A DNA stretch of 9,780 nucleotides from Gammaproteobacteria bacterium (GCA_007570945.1 RKSH01000177.1:1-9780); one strand, 5' to 3'. Numbered from the stretch's first letter, positions 1 to 9,199 are shown. Numbers and translations: made by a program. The notes: generated by a model not told the origin, from the sequence alone.

Positions 1-1
1 C

Positions 2-1419
2 GGCGCCAATCCGGCGGATGCCGGCGACTTCACCACGCCGCTGAGCGGCAGCCTGGCCTTTGCCACCGGCGAGTCGGTGAAGACCATCACCCTGAGCGCC
101 GCGGATGCCGATGCGGCGAATGAGCCGGTGGAGACGGTGCGGGTGACGTTGGGCGCGCTCAGCGGCGCCGACATGGCGCGGGTGGCGGTGGCGGTTGCGT
201 CTGCTGATGCGGAGGTCACCGAGGACGACCCGGCGGCGCGGGCGGTGCGGCTGAACACGCAGGTGGCGATGTTGGGTCGGGCGGTGGCTGACCTGGCGGC
301 GGACCTGGTGCGGCGGCGGGTTGATGCCGGCGGGAGCGGCGAGGCCAGCCTCAGCATTGGCGGCAAGGGGGTGGGTGCGGCCGGCGAGGATGATTTTGCC
401 GCGGCGCGCGGCCCGTGGGCGGCCAATCCCTTTGAGCGCGGTTTGATGATGGGGCAAGCCGGCGGCGGCGGCGAGGCGATGTCTTCCTCGGCCATTGTCC
501 GCCAGACGGCGTTTCAGTTTAATGCCGGGCGCATGGGATTGGATGTGTGGGGCGCCGGCGGCGAGTTGTCGGCCGGCGGCGAGCATGCCGGCGCCAACTA
601 TGACGGCGAGGTCAGCGCCTATCACATCGGTTTTGACCGGCGCTGGCGGGACGGCGGGCTGGCCGGGGTGGCCTTGGCGCACATGTCGGCGGAGATGGAT
701 TTGCGCGATGCGGTGAATGACAACAATCGTCTGACCGCCAATCTGTTCGGCGTGCATCCCTATGTGACCCGGCGCTGGGGCGAGCGGGCGCGGCTGTGGG
801 CGACGGTGGGCTATGCCGACGGTGACGCCGAGTTGGTTGAGGACGCCGCCGGCATCACGCGCACCGGCCGCACGGATCTAAGCGTGATGGCGGCGAGCGC
901 CGGGCTGGAGTTCGGCGCGCGGGTGCGCCTGCGGCTGGGCGCGTCGCTCAGCCGGGCAAAGTTGGACGGCGGCGTGTTTGCCAACAGCAACAATCTGCGC
1001 TTCCCCACCACCACCACCCACACCCTGCGCCTCACCGGCGGCATGGAGGCCGGCGTTTCCATTGCGCTTGGCGCCGGCCAGGTGCGGCCGTTTGTGACCA
1101 CAGACGCAAGAAGCGACGTCGGCGACGGCGACACCGGCAGCGCGGTGGATGTGGGCGGCGGCGTGGAATGGCGGGGCGACAGTTTGCACTTGCGCCTCCA
1201 TGGCAGCGGTCACCTCTACGGCGACGGCGCCGATGAGGACAGCCTAACTTTCACCGTCCGCCGCTCCGGCCGCGCACTGTCGCCGTTTGCGACCCTGGGA
1301 CGCGACAGCAGCAGCGGCGGCCTGCGCTGGAACGCCGGCCGGCTGAGCGTGGATATGGAACTCGGCATGAGCGAGGACGACCTCAGCCTGCGCAAACTGC
1401 TGAGCGGGGAAGTGCGGTT

Positions 1420-1423
<4 letters not shown>
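2..1423 (+). CDS. Autotransporter-type outer-membrane beta-barrel protein with Calx-beta-like repeat (C-terminal part; 5' end outside window)
   Basis: The frame is open from base 2 with no convincing start, so the gene begins left of the window; 473 C-terminal residues are visible. Residues 1 to about 55 resemble the end of a Calx-beta-type extracellular repeat (an N-P-A-D-A-G-D-F start, then T-G-E-S-V-K-T-I-T-L and a V-E-T-V-R-V-T-L-G strand). Residues about 80-108 form an amphipathic helix like the segment that threads the barrel in autotransporters, followed by a Gly/Ala-rich stretch. Residues about 165-473 show alternating hydrophobic strands with Gly and aromatic residues (W-G-A-G-G, Y-H-I-G-F-D, G-Y-A-D-G) and end in F, the terminal aromatic expected of BamA-inserted barrels. 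I infer a type V surface protein, possibly an adhesin; the passenger function cannot be told. The barrel class is well supported, the Calx-beta call less so. It converges on purA and shares its stop region. Confidence 0.8.
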
Positions 1424-2711
<1,288 letters not shown>

Positions 2712-2712
<1 letters not shown>

Positions 2713-3887
2713 CAGACTCGGTTCCCGGTGACCCGCCATTCGCCATCGGCGCCGCGCTCCAGTTTGCGGCCGGCCGCGGTTTCCTCCTCCGGCAGGCGCA
2801 CCACCACCCGCTCGCCCTTGTTGCGCAGGCGGTCGATGGCGGCGCGCAGTTCGGGGTCGCGGTCCCACGGGGCGGTGATGGCGTCGGTGATGGTTTGCGC
2901 GGTCCGGGCGGTTTGCGCGATTTGCCTGAGGTCGGTGCTGAAGCCGGTGGCCGGGCGGGCGCGGCCGAAAGCGGCGCCGATGTCGTCGTAGCGGCCGCCG
3001 AGGGCCAGCGCGTTGCCGCGGCCGGCGGTGAACACGGCGAACACCACGCCGGTGTGGTAGCGGTAGCCGCGCAACTCGCCGAGGTCAATGTGCAGCGGCA
3101 CTTCCGGGCACAGCGCGGCCACCTCCTCCGCCACCGTGCGCAGGTTGGCCAGCGCGTGTTGCACCGGCGGCGCGGCGTCACCGAGCTTCTCGGCGGCGCG
3201 CTGCAGCACCTCGCCGCCGCCGCTTAGTTCGGCCAGGGCCGCAAACCGCTCGCGTTGCCGCGCCTCGAGGCCGGCGGCGTCCAGCAGGGCGGCGGCGTCG
3301 GGCGCCGACTTGCGCTGCAGCGCGTCAAACAGCGCATCGCGCATCTCCATGCTGAGCCCGCAGGCCGCGGCCAGGCCGCGGTAGATGCCCACATGGCCAA
3401 GGTCAAGGTGCGGCGCGGCCACCCCCAGCCGGCGCAGCATGCCAAGCATGACCTGGATGATTTCGCAGTCGCCGCGCGGGCCGGCGCTGCCGAACAACTC
3501 GGCGCCGCACTGCAGCGACTCGCGCTCCACGCCGGGCTCGCCGGCATGCGCGCGCAACACCGGCCCGGCGTAGCACAGCCGCGCCGGCGCATCCAAGCCC
3601 AGCACCCGCGCATCCAGCCGCGCCACTTGCGGCGTCATGTCCGGGCGCACGCCCATCATGCGGCCGGAGGCGTGGTCCACCACCTTGTAGGTCTGCAAGT
3701 CCAGGTCCTCGCCGCTGCCGGTGAGCAGCGAGTCCACAAACTCCACCAGCGGCGGGCGCACCAGTTCGTAGCCGCAACCGCCAAGCCAGCGCAGGGCGGC
3801 GGCGCGCAGACGTTCCACCGTCCATGCCTCGGCCGGCAGGATGTCGCGCACGCCGTCCGGCAGCAGCCATGGATTTTTGGTGTTCAT
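2712..3887 (-). CDS. hisZ: ATP phosphoribosyltransferase regulatory subunit
   Basis: HisZ is a catalytically inactive paralogue of histidyl-tRNA synthetase. It binds the short form of HisG and is needed for the first step of histidine biosynthesis and its feedback control. The 391-residue protein starts with the typical L-L-P-D-G-V-R-D-I-L-P (8-18), has the class II motif 2 region R-P-D-M-T-P-Q-V-A-R (81-90), a G-Y-x-Y-H-T-G-V-V-F segment, and G-G-R-Y-D-D-I-G (297-304). It then ends with a short tail instead of the HisRS anticodon-binding domain, which separates HisZ from HisS. The ATG at 3887 matches the family N-terminus; the open frame upstream is proline-rich and unlike it. No clear Shine-Dalgarno is visible. 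It lies 70 nt after hflC and overlaps purA by 1 nt. hisZ-purA after hflC is common in beta- and gammaproteobacteria and implies that this organism has a short-form HisG elsewhere. Confidence 0.95.
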
Positions 3888-3957
3888 CGGGTCGGTGCCG
3901 GCGCCCGGAGGTGAGGGTGAAAGTCGCCGCGCCGTCGGCAGGGGGCAGGGCGGCGGT

Positions 3958-4833
3958 TCAGTTGGCGCTGTCGCCGAGTTCCTTGAAATAGCGGAAAAAT
4001 TCCGAATCCGGCTCAAGGACGATGAGATCCTCCTTGGCGCCGAAAGCCCGTTTGTAGGCGTTCAGCGAGCGGTATAACTTGTAGAACTCGGCGTCGCGGC
4101 CGAAAGCCTCGGCGAAAATCGCCGTCGCCTGGGCGTCACCCTCGCCGCGCATGAGTTGCGCCTGCCGCTCGGCGTTGGCCAGCAGGATTTTTACCTGGCG
4201 GTCGGCGTCGGCTTGGATTTCCTCGGCTTTTTCGGCGCCTTCAGCGCGGAATTCCTTGGCCACGCGGTCGCGCTCGGCCTCCATCCGCCGGTACACGCTC
4301 TCGCTGACAGTCTTGTCCAGGTCCACCCGCTTCAGGCGGACATCCACCACTTCAACGCCGATCTCGGCCGCCTCCTCATCCACCGCGCGGCGGACATCGT
4401 CCATGATGAGGGCGCGGTCGGCGGAAATCACTTCTTTGACCAGGCGGTTGCCGAATTGCTGGCGCAAACTGGAGTTCACCCGCTGCGCCAGCCGGGTGCG
4501 CGCGCGCGCCGGCACGCCGCCGACGGTGACGAAGTATTTCTGCACATCGCGCACCCGCCACTTGACGAAAGAATCCACCACCAGATTTTTCTTCTCGCTG
4601 GTCAGGTAGCGCTCGGCCTCGGCGTCCATGGTCTGGACGCGGGCGTTGAATTTTTGCACGTTCTGGATGAACGGAATCTTAAAGTGCAGACCGGGGAGGT
4701 CGTAGTCGCGCACCACCTCGCCGAACTGGAAGACGATGGCCTTCTCGCGCTCGTCCACCGTGTAGACACTCTGCGAGGCCAGCGCCAGGGCGATGGCGGC
4801 GGCAATCAGCAGCAGTTTGATGCGCATGCTCAT
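3958..4833 (-). CDS. hflC: FtsH modulator protein HflC (SPFH family)
   Basis: HflC pairs with HflK to form a large periplasm-facing cage around the FtsH protease and modulates degradation of membrane proteins. The 291-residue protein has an N-terminal membrane anchor (about 5-21), then a band-7/SPFH domain with V-D-E-R-E-K-A-I-V-F-Q-F-G and P-G-L-H-F-K-I-P-F. A long charged, Ala/Glu/Arg-rich helix (about 185-240) follows, and the end carries the conserved D-S-E-F-F-R-Y-F-K. It is shorter than the 334-residue E. coli protein. The start at 4833 overlaps the hflK stop as ATGA and has a GGAG 9 nt upstream. A second in-frame ATG lies two codons later and cannot be excluded. The 70 nt after its stop hold no recognisable gene; the small yjeT-type gene often found after hflC is absent. 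Confidence 0.96.
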   Translation of the reverse strand: MSMRIKLLLIAAAIALALASQSVYTVDEREKAIVFQFGEVVRDYDLPGLHFKIPFIQNVQKFNARVQTMDAEAERYLTSEKKNLVVDSFVKWRVRDVQKYFVTVGGVPARARTRLAQRVNSSLRQQFGNRLVKEVISADRALIMDDVRRAVDEEAAEIGVEVVDVRLKRVDLDKTVSESVYRRMEAERDRVAKEFRAEGAEKAEEIQADADRQVKILLANAERQAQLMRGEGDAQATAIFAEAFGRDAEFYKLYRSLNAYKRAFGAKEDLIVLEPDSEFFRYFKELGDSAN

Positions 4834-6065
4834 GGCAGCAGACTCCGCCCGATGCGCCCGGCGCTGCGCTGCTCTGGCGCGTATTCACCGCCGCCGCTTG
4901 TCGTCGCCGCGCCGCCGGAGGATGGCGCGGCAGAGTCGGCGTTTTGCCTGCGCACCAACTGGTCGATGGGCAGGTAGAGAATGTTGTTGCCGCCCTCCTG
5001 GTCGATGAGCACTTTGCTGGCCTTGCTGAACACCTCTTCCAGCGATTCAAGGTACAGGCGGGTGCGCGTCACATCCGGCGCGCGCTGGTATTCGGTCAGC
5101 ACCTGCGAAAAGCGCCCGCCCTCACCCTGGGCGCGGGCGATGGTTTGGGCGCGGTAAGCCTCGGCCTCCTGAATGATGCGCACCGCCGCCCCCCGCGCGC
5201 GCGGCAGCACGTCGTTGGCGTAGGCGTTGGCTTTGTTGATTTCGCGCTCCTTGTCCTCGCGCGCCTTGACCACGTCGTCAAAGGCCTCCTTGACCTCGCC
5301 CGGCGGCTGCGCGTCCTGCGCCTCCAGGGCGCGGATGTTGATGCCGGTCTGGTAGCGGTCCAGCATCTGCTGCAACAGTTGGCGCGCCTCGCTGGCCACC
5401 CGGTCGCGGTCGGTGGTCAGCACGTCGTCCATGCGGCTACGCCCGACAATCTCGCGCACCGCGCTCTCGGTGGCCTGGCGCACCACGGTGTCGGGCGGCT
5501 CGGTGACGTTGAACAACAGGTGGCGCGAATCCTTGATGTCGTACTGGACGGCAAACTGGATGTCGATGATGTTCTCGTCCTGGGTCAGCATCAGCGACTC
5601 GTCCGGCACCGGCTGCTTCTGGCCGGTGCGCTGAATGTCGCGGTAGCCGACGAAAACGATGCGAATGTTTTGCACATCCACCTCCTCCAAATTGTCCACC
5701 AGCGGCACCCGCCAGTGCCAGCCGGCCTCGGTGGTGCGGTGGAACTTGCCGAAGCGCAACTCCACGCCCTGCCTGCCTTCGGTGATGGTGTAGAAGCCGA
5801 GGGCGGCCCAGATGGCCGCCGCCACCACCGCCACCACCGCCACGCTGCGCCCGTGCAACCAAGGCGGGAGGCCGCCGCCGCCGGTGCCGCCGCCGCCGCG
5901 TTTGCCGCCCTTGCCGCCGCCGAGGAAAGCGTTGAGGCGCTCGCGGATTAGGCGCAGGACTTCGTCAAAGTCGGGCGGCTCCTGTTGCGGGCGCCGCGGC
6001 GGCTGGCGGTCTGGACCGCCGTTTTGCCGCCCGCCGGGCGGCTGGTTTGATTCATTCCACGGCAT
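4830..6065 (-). CDS. hflK: FtsH modulator protein HflK (SPFH family)
   Basis: This is the partner of HflC in the inner-membrane HflKC complex that encloses FtsH. The 411 residues (E. coli 419) show M-P-W-N-E at the start, a Pro/Gln/Gly-rich cytoplasmic tail with D-F-D-E-V-L-R at 32-38, a Gly/Lys linker (49-65) and one membrane segment (about 74-92). The SPFH domain follows (E-G-R-Q-G-V-E-L-R-F-G, G-W-H-W-R-V-P-L, then T-Q-D-E-N-I-I-D-I-Q-F-A-V-Q-Y), with G-R-S-R-M-D-D-V-L-T-T-D-R at 208-220 and a coiled-coil-prone charged stretch (about 255-320). The sequence L-Y-L-P-I-D-Q-L (363-370) precedes a Ser/Gly/Ala-rich tail. Its stop overlaps the hflC start by 4 nt. It lies 71 nt after hfq with no hflX between; a promoter-like extended -10 in that gap may serve hflKC and the genes behind it. 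Confidence 0.97.
   Translation of the reverse strand: MPWNESNQPPGGRQNGGPDRQPPRRPQQEPPDFDEVLRLIRERLNAFLGGGKGGKRGGGGTGGGGLPPWLHGRSVAVVAVVAAAIWAALGFYTITEGRQGVELRFGKFHRTTEAGWHWRVPLVDNLEEVDVQNIRIVFVGYRDIQRTGQKQPVPDESLMLTQDENIIDIQFAVQYDIKDSRHLLFNVTEPPDTVVRQATESAVREIVGRSRMDDVLTTDRDRVASEARQLLQQMLDRYQTGINIRALEAQDAQPPGEVKEAFDDVVKAREDKEREINKANAYANDVLPRARGAAVRIIQEAEAYRAQTIARAQGEGGRFSQVLTEYQRAPDVTRTRLYLESLEEVFSKASKVLIDQEGGNNILYLPIDQLVRRQNADSAAPSSGGAATTSGGGEYAPEQRSAGRIGRSLLP
4843..4846 (-). promoter_or_regulatory. Shine-Dalgarno of hflC
   Basis: GGAG on the minus strand lies 9 nt before the ATG at 4833, inside the 3' end of hflK. It is the clearest ribosome binding site in the operon; most other starts here have none that I can see. 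It supports the upstream ATG over the one two codons later. Confidence 0.5.
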
Positions 6066-6104
6066 GTGATGGTTTGAGTCCGGTTAATGGTTGCAGGGGC
6101 GCCG

Positions 6105-6113
6105 AGTATAGCA
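6105..6113 (-). promoter_or_regulatory. Putative extended -10 promoter upstream of hflK
   Basis: TGCTATACT on the minus strand (6113 to 6105) matches an extended -10 (TGn followed by TATAAT with one mismatch) and lies in the hfq-hflK gap. Transcription would start near 6098, giving a leader of about 33 nt before the hflK ATG at 6065. No -35 hexamer stands out at 16-18 nt spacing, which fits extended -10 promoters. It could give hflK-hflC-hisZ-purA a start independent of mutL-miaA-hfq. Confidence 0.5.
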
Positions 6114-6136
6114 CGGCCGGCGGCGGAGGCGGCGAC

Positions 6137-6400
6137 TCAGTCTCCGCCGTCGGCGGTTGCAGAATCGCCGTCGCCGGTGGCGCCGCCCATCCTGACCGCC
6201 CGCCCCGGCACAATGGTGGACACGGCGTGCTTGTAAACCATCTGGTTCACATTGCTGCGCAGGGTGAGCACGAATTGGTCAAAGGCCTCGATGCGCCCCT
6301 GCAGCATCACGCCGTTGACCAGGTAAACCGACACCGGGATTTTCTCGCGGCGCAGGGTGTTCAGGTAGTGGTCCTGGATGTTGTTTTTGTGCTGGCTCAT
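6137..6400 (-). CDS. hfq: RNA chaperone Hfq
   Basis: Hexameric Sm-like protein that helps small RNAs pair with mRNAs. Its 87 residues show the Sm1 motif (V-S-V-Y-L-V-N-G at 23-30, L-Q-G at 33-35, then I-E-x-F-D-Q-F) and the Sm2 motif Y-K-H-A-x-S-T-I-V-P at 56-65. Proximal-face residues Gln9, Phe43 and Y-K-H and rim residues R17, R18 and K20 are all present, at E. coli number +1. The family's Lys31 on the distal face is Met32 here. The C-terminal tail after P65 is only about 22 residues, Gly/Asp-rich and acidic, compared with nearly 40 in E. coli. The gene overlaps the miaA stop by 4 nt (ATGA), as expected of a translationally coupled pair, and no Shine-Dalgarno is visible. The following 71 nt contain the hflK promoter candidate. 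Confidence 0.98.
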   Translation of the reverse strand: MSQHKNNIQDHYLNTLRREKIPVSVYLVNGVMLQGRIEAFDQFVLTLRSNVNQMVYKHAVSTIVPGRAVRMGGATGDGDSATADGGD

Positions 6401-7329
6401 GGCCGGGCATTGTGGAGGTAATCGGCGGCCAGCGCAAGTGCATTTTCGGAATCTTCACCGTTAATCCACGCCCAGCCGCGGCCGCGGCGCAGCCAGGTAA
6501 GTTGGCGCTTGGCCAGTTGGCGGGTGGCGGCGACAGCGGCGCCGCGCATCTCGGCGTAATTTAACTCGCCGGCCAGATGCGCGCACGCTTGGCGGTAGCC
6601 CACCGCGCGCATGGCCGGCGAGGCCGCGCTCACCCCCGGCCGCGCCAGCAGACGGCGCGTTTCCTCCACCAGTCCGGCGGCCAGCATTGCATCAAAACGC
6701 CGCGCAATGTTCCGGTGCAGCGCCGCGCGCCGCGCCGGGGCGAGGACGATGCGAATCACCGGCTCCGGCAGCGCGCCGCCGCCCCCGCCCTCACCCTCAA
6801 GCAGCGCGCTCATGGTTTTGCCGCCGGTGATGCACACCTCAAGCGCGCGCTGAATGCGCTGGCGGTCGCCGGGGGAAATGCGCGCCGCGCTTTTGGCGTC
6901 CATGGCGCGCAGTTTTTCATGCATCGCCGGCCAGCCCCGGGTTTGCGCCTCGCGCAGGATTGCCCGCCGCACCCCGGCATCGGCGGCCGGCATTTTTGCC
7001 AGGCCATCCTCCAGCGCCTTGAAATAAAACATCGCCCCGCCCACCAGCGCCGGCATGCGGCCGCGCGCTTGCACTTCTTTAATCAGGCGCAGCGCATCGG
7101 CGCGGAACTCAGCGGCGGAGTAAGTCTCATGCGGCTCGCGAATGTCCACCAAGTGGTGCGGCAATGCGGCGCGCTCGGCGGCGGATGGTTTGGCGCTGCC
7201 GATGTCCATCCCCCGGTAGACTTGCACCGTGTCCACACTCACCACCTCCATCTTCAGCCGTCGACCGAGCGCGGCGGCCAGCGCACTCTTGCCCGAGGCC
7301 GTGGGCCCGGCCAGCAGCAGCGCCGCCAC
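6397..7329 (-). CDS. miaA: tRNA dimethylallyltransferase
   Basis: Transfers a dimethylallyl group from DMAPP to N6 of A37 in tRNAs that read U-starting codons. With the GTG start at 7329 the protein has 310 residues (E. coli 316). Motifs: P-loop G-P-T-A-S-G-K-S (8-15), V-D-T-V-Q-V-Y-R-G-M-D-I-G-S-A-K-P (32-48) with the catalytic Asp33, H-H-L-V-D-I (58-63), V-G-G-A-M-F-Y-F (96-103), R-x-R-I-Q-R-A-L-E-V and A-T-R-Q-L-A-K-R-Q-L-T-W-L-R. The usual V-G-G-T-M-L-Y-F has Thr where this protein has Ala99. The start is uncertain. GTG 7329 lies 2 nt after the mutL stop (TGA-CA-GTG) and gives the usual distance to the P-loop. A CTG at 7335 overlaps that stop, and an ATG at 7407 would add a low-complexity Pro/Arg extension antisense in character. 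The stop overlaps hfq. Confidence 0.94.
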   Translation of the reverse strand: MAALLLAGPTASGKSALAAALGRRLKMEVVSVDTVQVYRGMDIGSAKPSAAERAALPHHLVDIREPHETYSAAEFRADALRLIKEVQARGRMPALVGGAMFYFKALEDGLAKMPAADAGVRRAILREAQTRGWPAMHEKLRAMDAKSAARISPGDRQRIQRALEVCITGGKTMSALLEGEGGGGGALPEPVIRIVLAPARRAALHRNIARRFDAMLAAGLVEETRRLLARPGVSAASPAMRAVGYRQACAHLAGELNYAEMRGAAVAATRQLAKRQLTWLRRGRGWAWINGEDSENALALAADYLHNARP

Positions 7330-7331
7330 TG

Positions 7332-9143
7332 TCAGCGCCCGCGCAGGAACCAACGATCCATCTCGGCCAGCGGAATTCGGCGGTAGGTCGGGCGGCCGTG
7401 GTTGCACTGGCCGGCGCGCTCGGTCTCTTCCATCGCCCGCAGCAGCGCGTTCATCTCGTCTCTCCCCAGTTTGCGGTTGGCGCGCACCGAACCGTGGCAG
7501 GCCATGGTGGACAGGACGCGGTTGACTTCTTCTTCAACCCGCGCCGATGCGCCGTGGGCGGCGATGTCGGCCAGCACGTCGCGCAGCAATTGCACGGCAT
7601 CGCCGCCGGCCAACAGTTGCGGCGCCTCGCGCAACAGCAGCGACAACTCGCCGCCGCGCGCAATGGCAAAGCCCATGCGCCGCAGCATGTCTTCATGCGC
7701 AAAGGCCAGTTCCATCTCCGCGGCGCTGAGCGCGAGGTGCGCCGGCGCCAGCAACTTTTGGCGGCGCACTTCGGTTTGTTGGTACTCGCGCTTCAGTTTT
7801 TCGTACGTGATGCGCTCGTGCGCGGCGTGCATGTCCACCACCACCAACGAGTCGCCGGCCTGCGCCAAAATGTAAACGCCGTGCAGTTGCGCGATGGCAA
7901 AACCCAGCGGCGCCTCCGGGCCGCCGGTGCAAATCATGGCGCCGGCGCCCACACCGTCATCCAAGCCGTGCAGGTCCCGGTACGCGTTCAGTGAGTCCTG
8001 CACCGCGGCGGCCAGGGAATGCCGGTGCCGCGGCGGCGGATAACGGTGGCCCGGCGGCGGTGACGGCGGCGGCGCAGGTGATGGCCCGGCATGCGAAGGC
8101 GGCGGCGCCGACGTTGAAAATGACGCCGCCGCCGGACGCTCACCGGCAATGGCGGCGGCGATGGCGTGGCGGACAAAATCATGCACCGCGCGCGGGTCGC
8201 GAAAACGCACCTCGTGTTTTGCCGGGTGCACGTTCACGTCCACCGCCGCCGGTTCCAGGTCAAGGTAAAGCGCCAGCGACGGATGGCGGCCGTGGTAAAC
8301 CACGTCCTGGTAGGCCTGGCGGATGGCGTGGTTGATTTGGCGGTCGCGCACCCAGCGGCGGTTTACATAAAAATACTGCTGGTCGGGCTGGCTGCGCGTC
8401 GCCGTCGGCCGGCTGACCCAGCCGTGCAGTTGCATGCCCGCGGCGCGGCGCGCGACGCTGAGGGCAGCGGCGGCAAAGGCCTCGCCCAGCACCGCCGCCG
8501 CCCGCGCCAATGAAAACCCGCCGCCGTTCGCCGCCGGGAAATGCGCGGCATCGCGGCCGTTGTGGCGCAGGGTGAGGGTGACGCCGAAGTCGGCCAGGGC
8601 CAGGCGGCGGACGGTGTTTTCCAGATGGCGAAACTCGGTGGCAGCGCTCTTGACAAACTTGCGCCGCGCCGGCGTGTTGAAAAATAAATCGCGCACCGTC
8701 ACCACCGTCCCCGCCGTCATGGCCAGCGGCCGCGGCGCGGAAACCTCGCCGCCCTCGCAACGCACCTCCCAGCCGGCATCGCCGTCCGCCGTGCGCGAGC
8801 GCAAACCAAGCCGCGCCACCGCGCCGATGCTGGGCAGCGCCTCGCCGCGAAAACCAAGCGTGGACACCGCCGCCAAATCCTCCGCCGCGCGCAACTTGCT
8901 GGTGGCATGCCGCGCCAGCGCCAGCGGCAAATCGTGCGGATGAATGCCGCAGCCGTCATCCGCCACCGCCACACTCTGCACCCCGCCGCGCTCGGCATCA
9001 ATCCGAATCTCAGCCGCGCCGGCGTCCATGCTGTTCTCCACCAATTCTTTTAACAACGAAGCCGGCCGCTCAATAATCTCCCCGGCGGCAATCTGGTTGA
9101 CCAGCGTGCCGTCAAGTCTCGCAATGCGCGGCGGGGGGGGCAT
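7332..9143 (-). CDS. mutL: DNA mismatch repair protein MutL (endonuclease type)
   Basis: MutL couples mismatch recognition by MutS to strand incision. The 603-residue protein opens with the GHKL ATPase: N-Q-I-A-A-G-E-I-I-E-R-P (16-27), K-E-L-V-E-N (32-37, with the catalytic-type Glu33 and Mg-binding Asn37), D-D-G-C-G-I, A-T-S-K-L and G-F-R-G-E-A-L, then the transducer domain with V-D-V-N-V-H-P-A-K-H-E-V-R-F. A Pro/Ser/His/Ala-rich linker (about 350-410) leads to the dimerisation domain, with D-M-H-A-A-H-E-R-I-T-Y-E (437-448), A-C-H-G-S-V (548-553) and C-N-H-G-R-P (580-585). These fit the DxHA(X)2E(X)4E nicking-site motif set found in bacteria without MutH. The ATG at 9143 gives the normal N-terminus; an open extension to 9281 has no family likeness. 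No Shine-Dalgarno precedes it, but a -10-like TATACT lies just upstream. It is divergent from the DruA-like gene. Confidence 0.97.
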   Translation of the reverse strand: MPPPPRIARLDGTLVNQIAAGEIIERPASLLKELVENSMDAGAAEIRIDAERGGVQSVAVADDGCGIHPHDLPLALARHATSKLRAAEDLAAVSTLGFRGEALPSIGAVARLGLRSRTADGDAGWEVRCEGGEVSAPRPLAMTAGTVVTVRDLFFNTPARRKFVKSAATEFRHLENTVRRLALADFGVTLTLRHNGRDAAHFPAANGGGFSLARAAAVLGEAFAAAALSVARRAAGMQLHGWVSRPTATRSQPDQQYFYVNRRWVRDRQINHAIRQAYQDVVYHGRHPSLALYLDLEPAAVDVNVHPAKHEVRFRDPRAVHDFVRHAIAAAIAGERPAAASFSTSAPPPSHAGPSPAPPPSPPPGHRYPPPRHRHSLAAAVQDSLNAYRDLHGLDDGVGAGAMICTGGPEAPLGFAIAQLHGVYILAQAGDSLVVVDMHAAHERITYEKLKREYQQTEVRRQKLLAPAHLALSAAEMELAFAHEDMLRRMGFAIARGGELSLLLREAPQLLAGGDAVQLLRDVLADIAAHGASARVEEEVNRVLSTMACHGSVRANRKLGRDEMNALLRAMEETERAGQCNHGRPTYRRIPLAEMDRWFLRGR

Positions 9144-9149
9144 GGGGGG

Positions 9150-9155
9150 AGTATA
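9150..9155 (-). promoter_or_regulatory. Putative -10 box for mutL, possibly giving a leaderless mRNA
   Basis: TATACT on the minus strand ends 6 nt before the mutL ATG; the six bases between are all C. A start about 7 nt after the -10 would fall on the A of the ATG. No ribosome binding site is present, which agrees with a leaderless start. The -35 is weak: TGGCCA at 9180-9175 is a 4/6 match but with 19 nt spacing. The surrounding GCTATACTC is identical to that upstream of hflK. Confidence 0.4.
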
Positions 9156-9193
9156 GCGAATGGAGACCGCGCTTTGGCCACCGCAAATGGTGT

Positions 9194-9199
9194 TATGAT
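9194..9199 (+). promoter_or_regulatory. Putative -10 box facing the DruA-like gene
   Basis: TATGAT differs from TATAAT at one position and points right. The best -35 candidate, TTGGCC at 9174-9179, is only 14 nt away, so this is a weak call. If used, transcription would start near 9206, leaving a leader of about 170 nt before the ATG at 9375. It would be back to back with the mutL promoter. Confidence 0.3.

Noticed and set aside
77..79. GTG as the true start of the barrel protein
   Set aside because: The frame is open to the left edge with repeat-like sequence (N-P-A-D-A-G-D-F) continuing through the GTG, and there is no signal peptide after it.
3888..3957. Possible terminator or small gene between hflC and hisZ
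   Set aside because: GC-rich with short inverted words, but no stable hairpin plus T-run and no open frame of use.
4944..5951. 335-codon plus-strand open frame opposite hflK
   Set aside because: Its translation is Leu/Ala/His/Gly-rich antisense of a well-conserved gene, with no recognisable domain.
7330..7407. ATG 7407 as miaA start
   Set aside because: It would add a Pro/Arg-rich extension overlapping 76 nt of mutL; the GTG at 7329 gives the normal distance to the P-loop.
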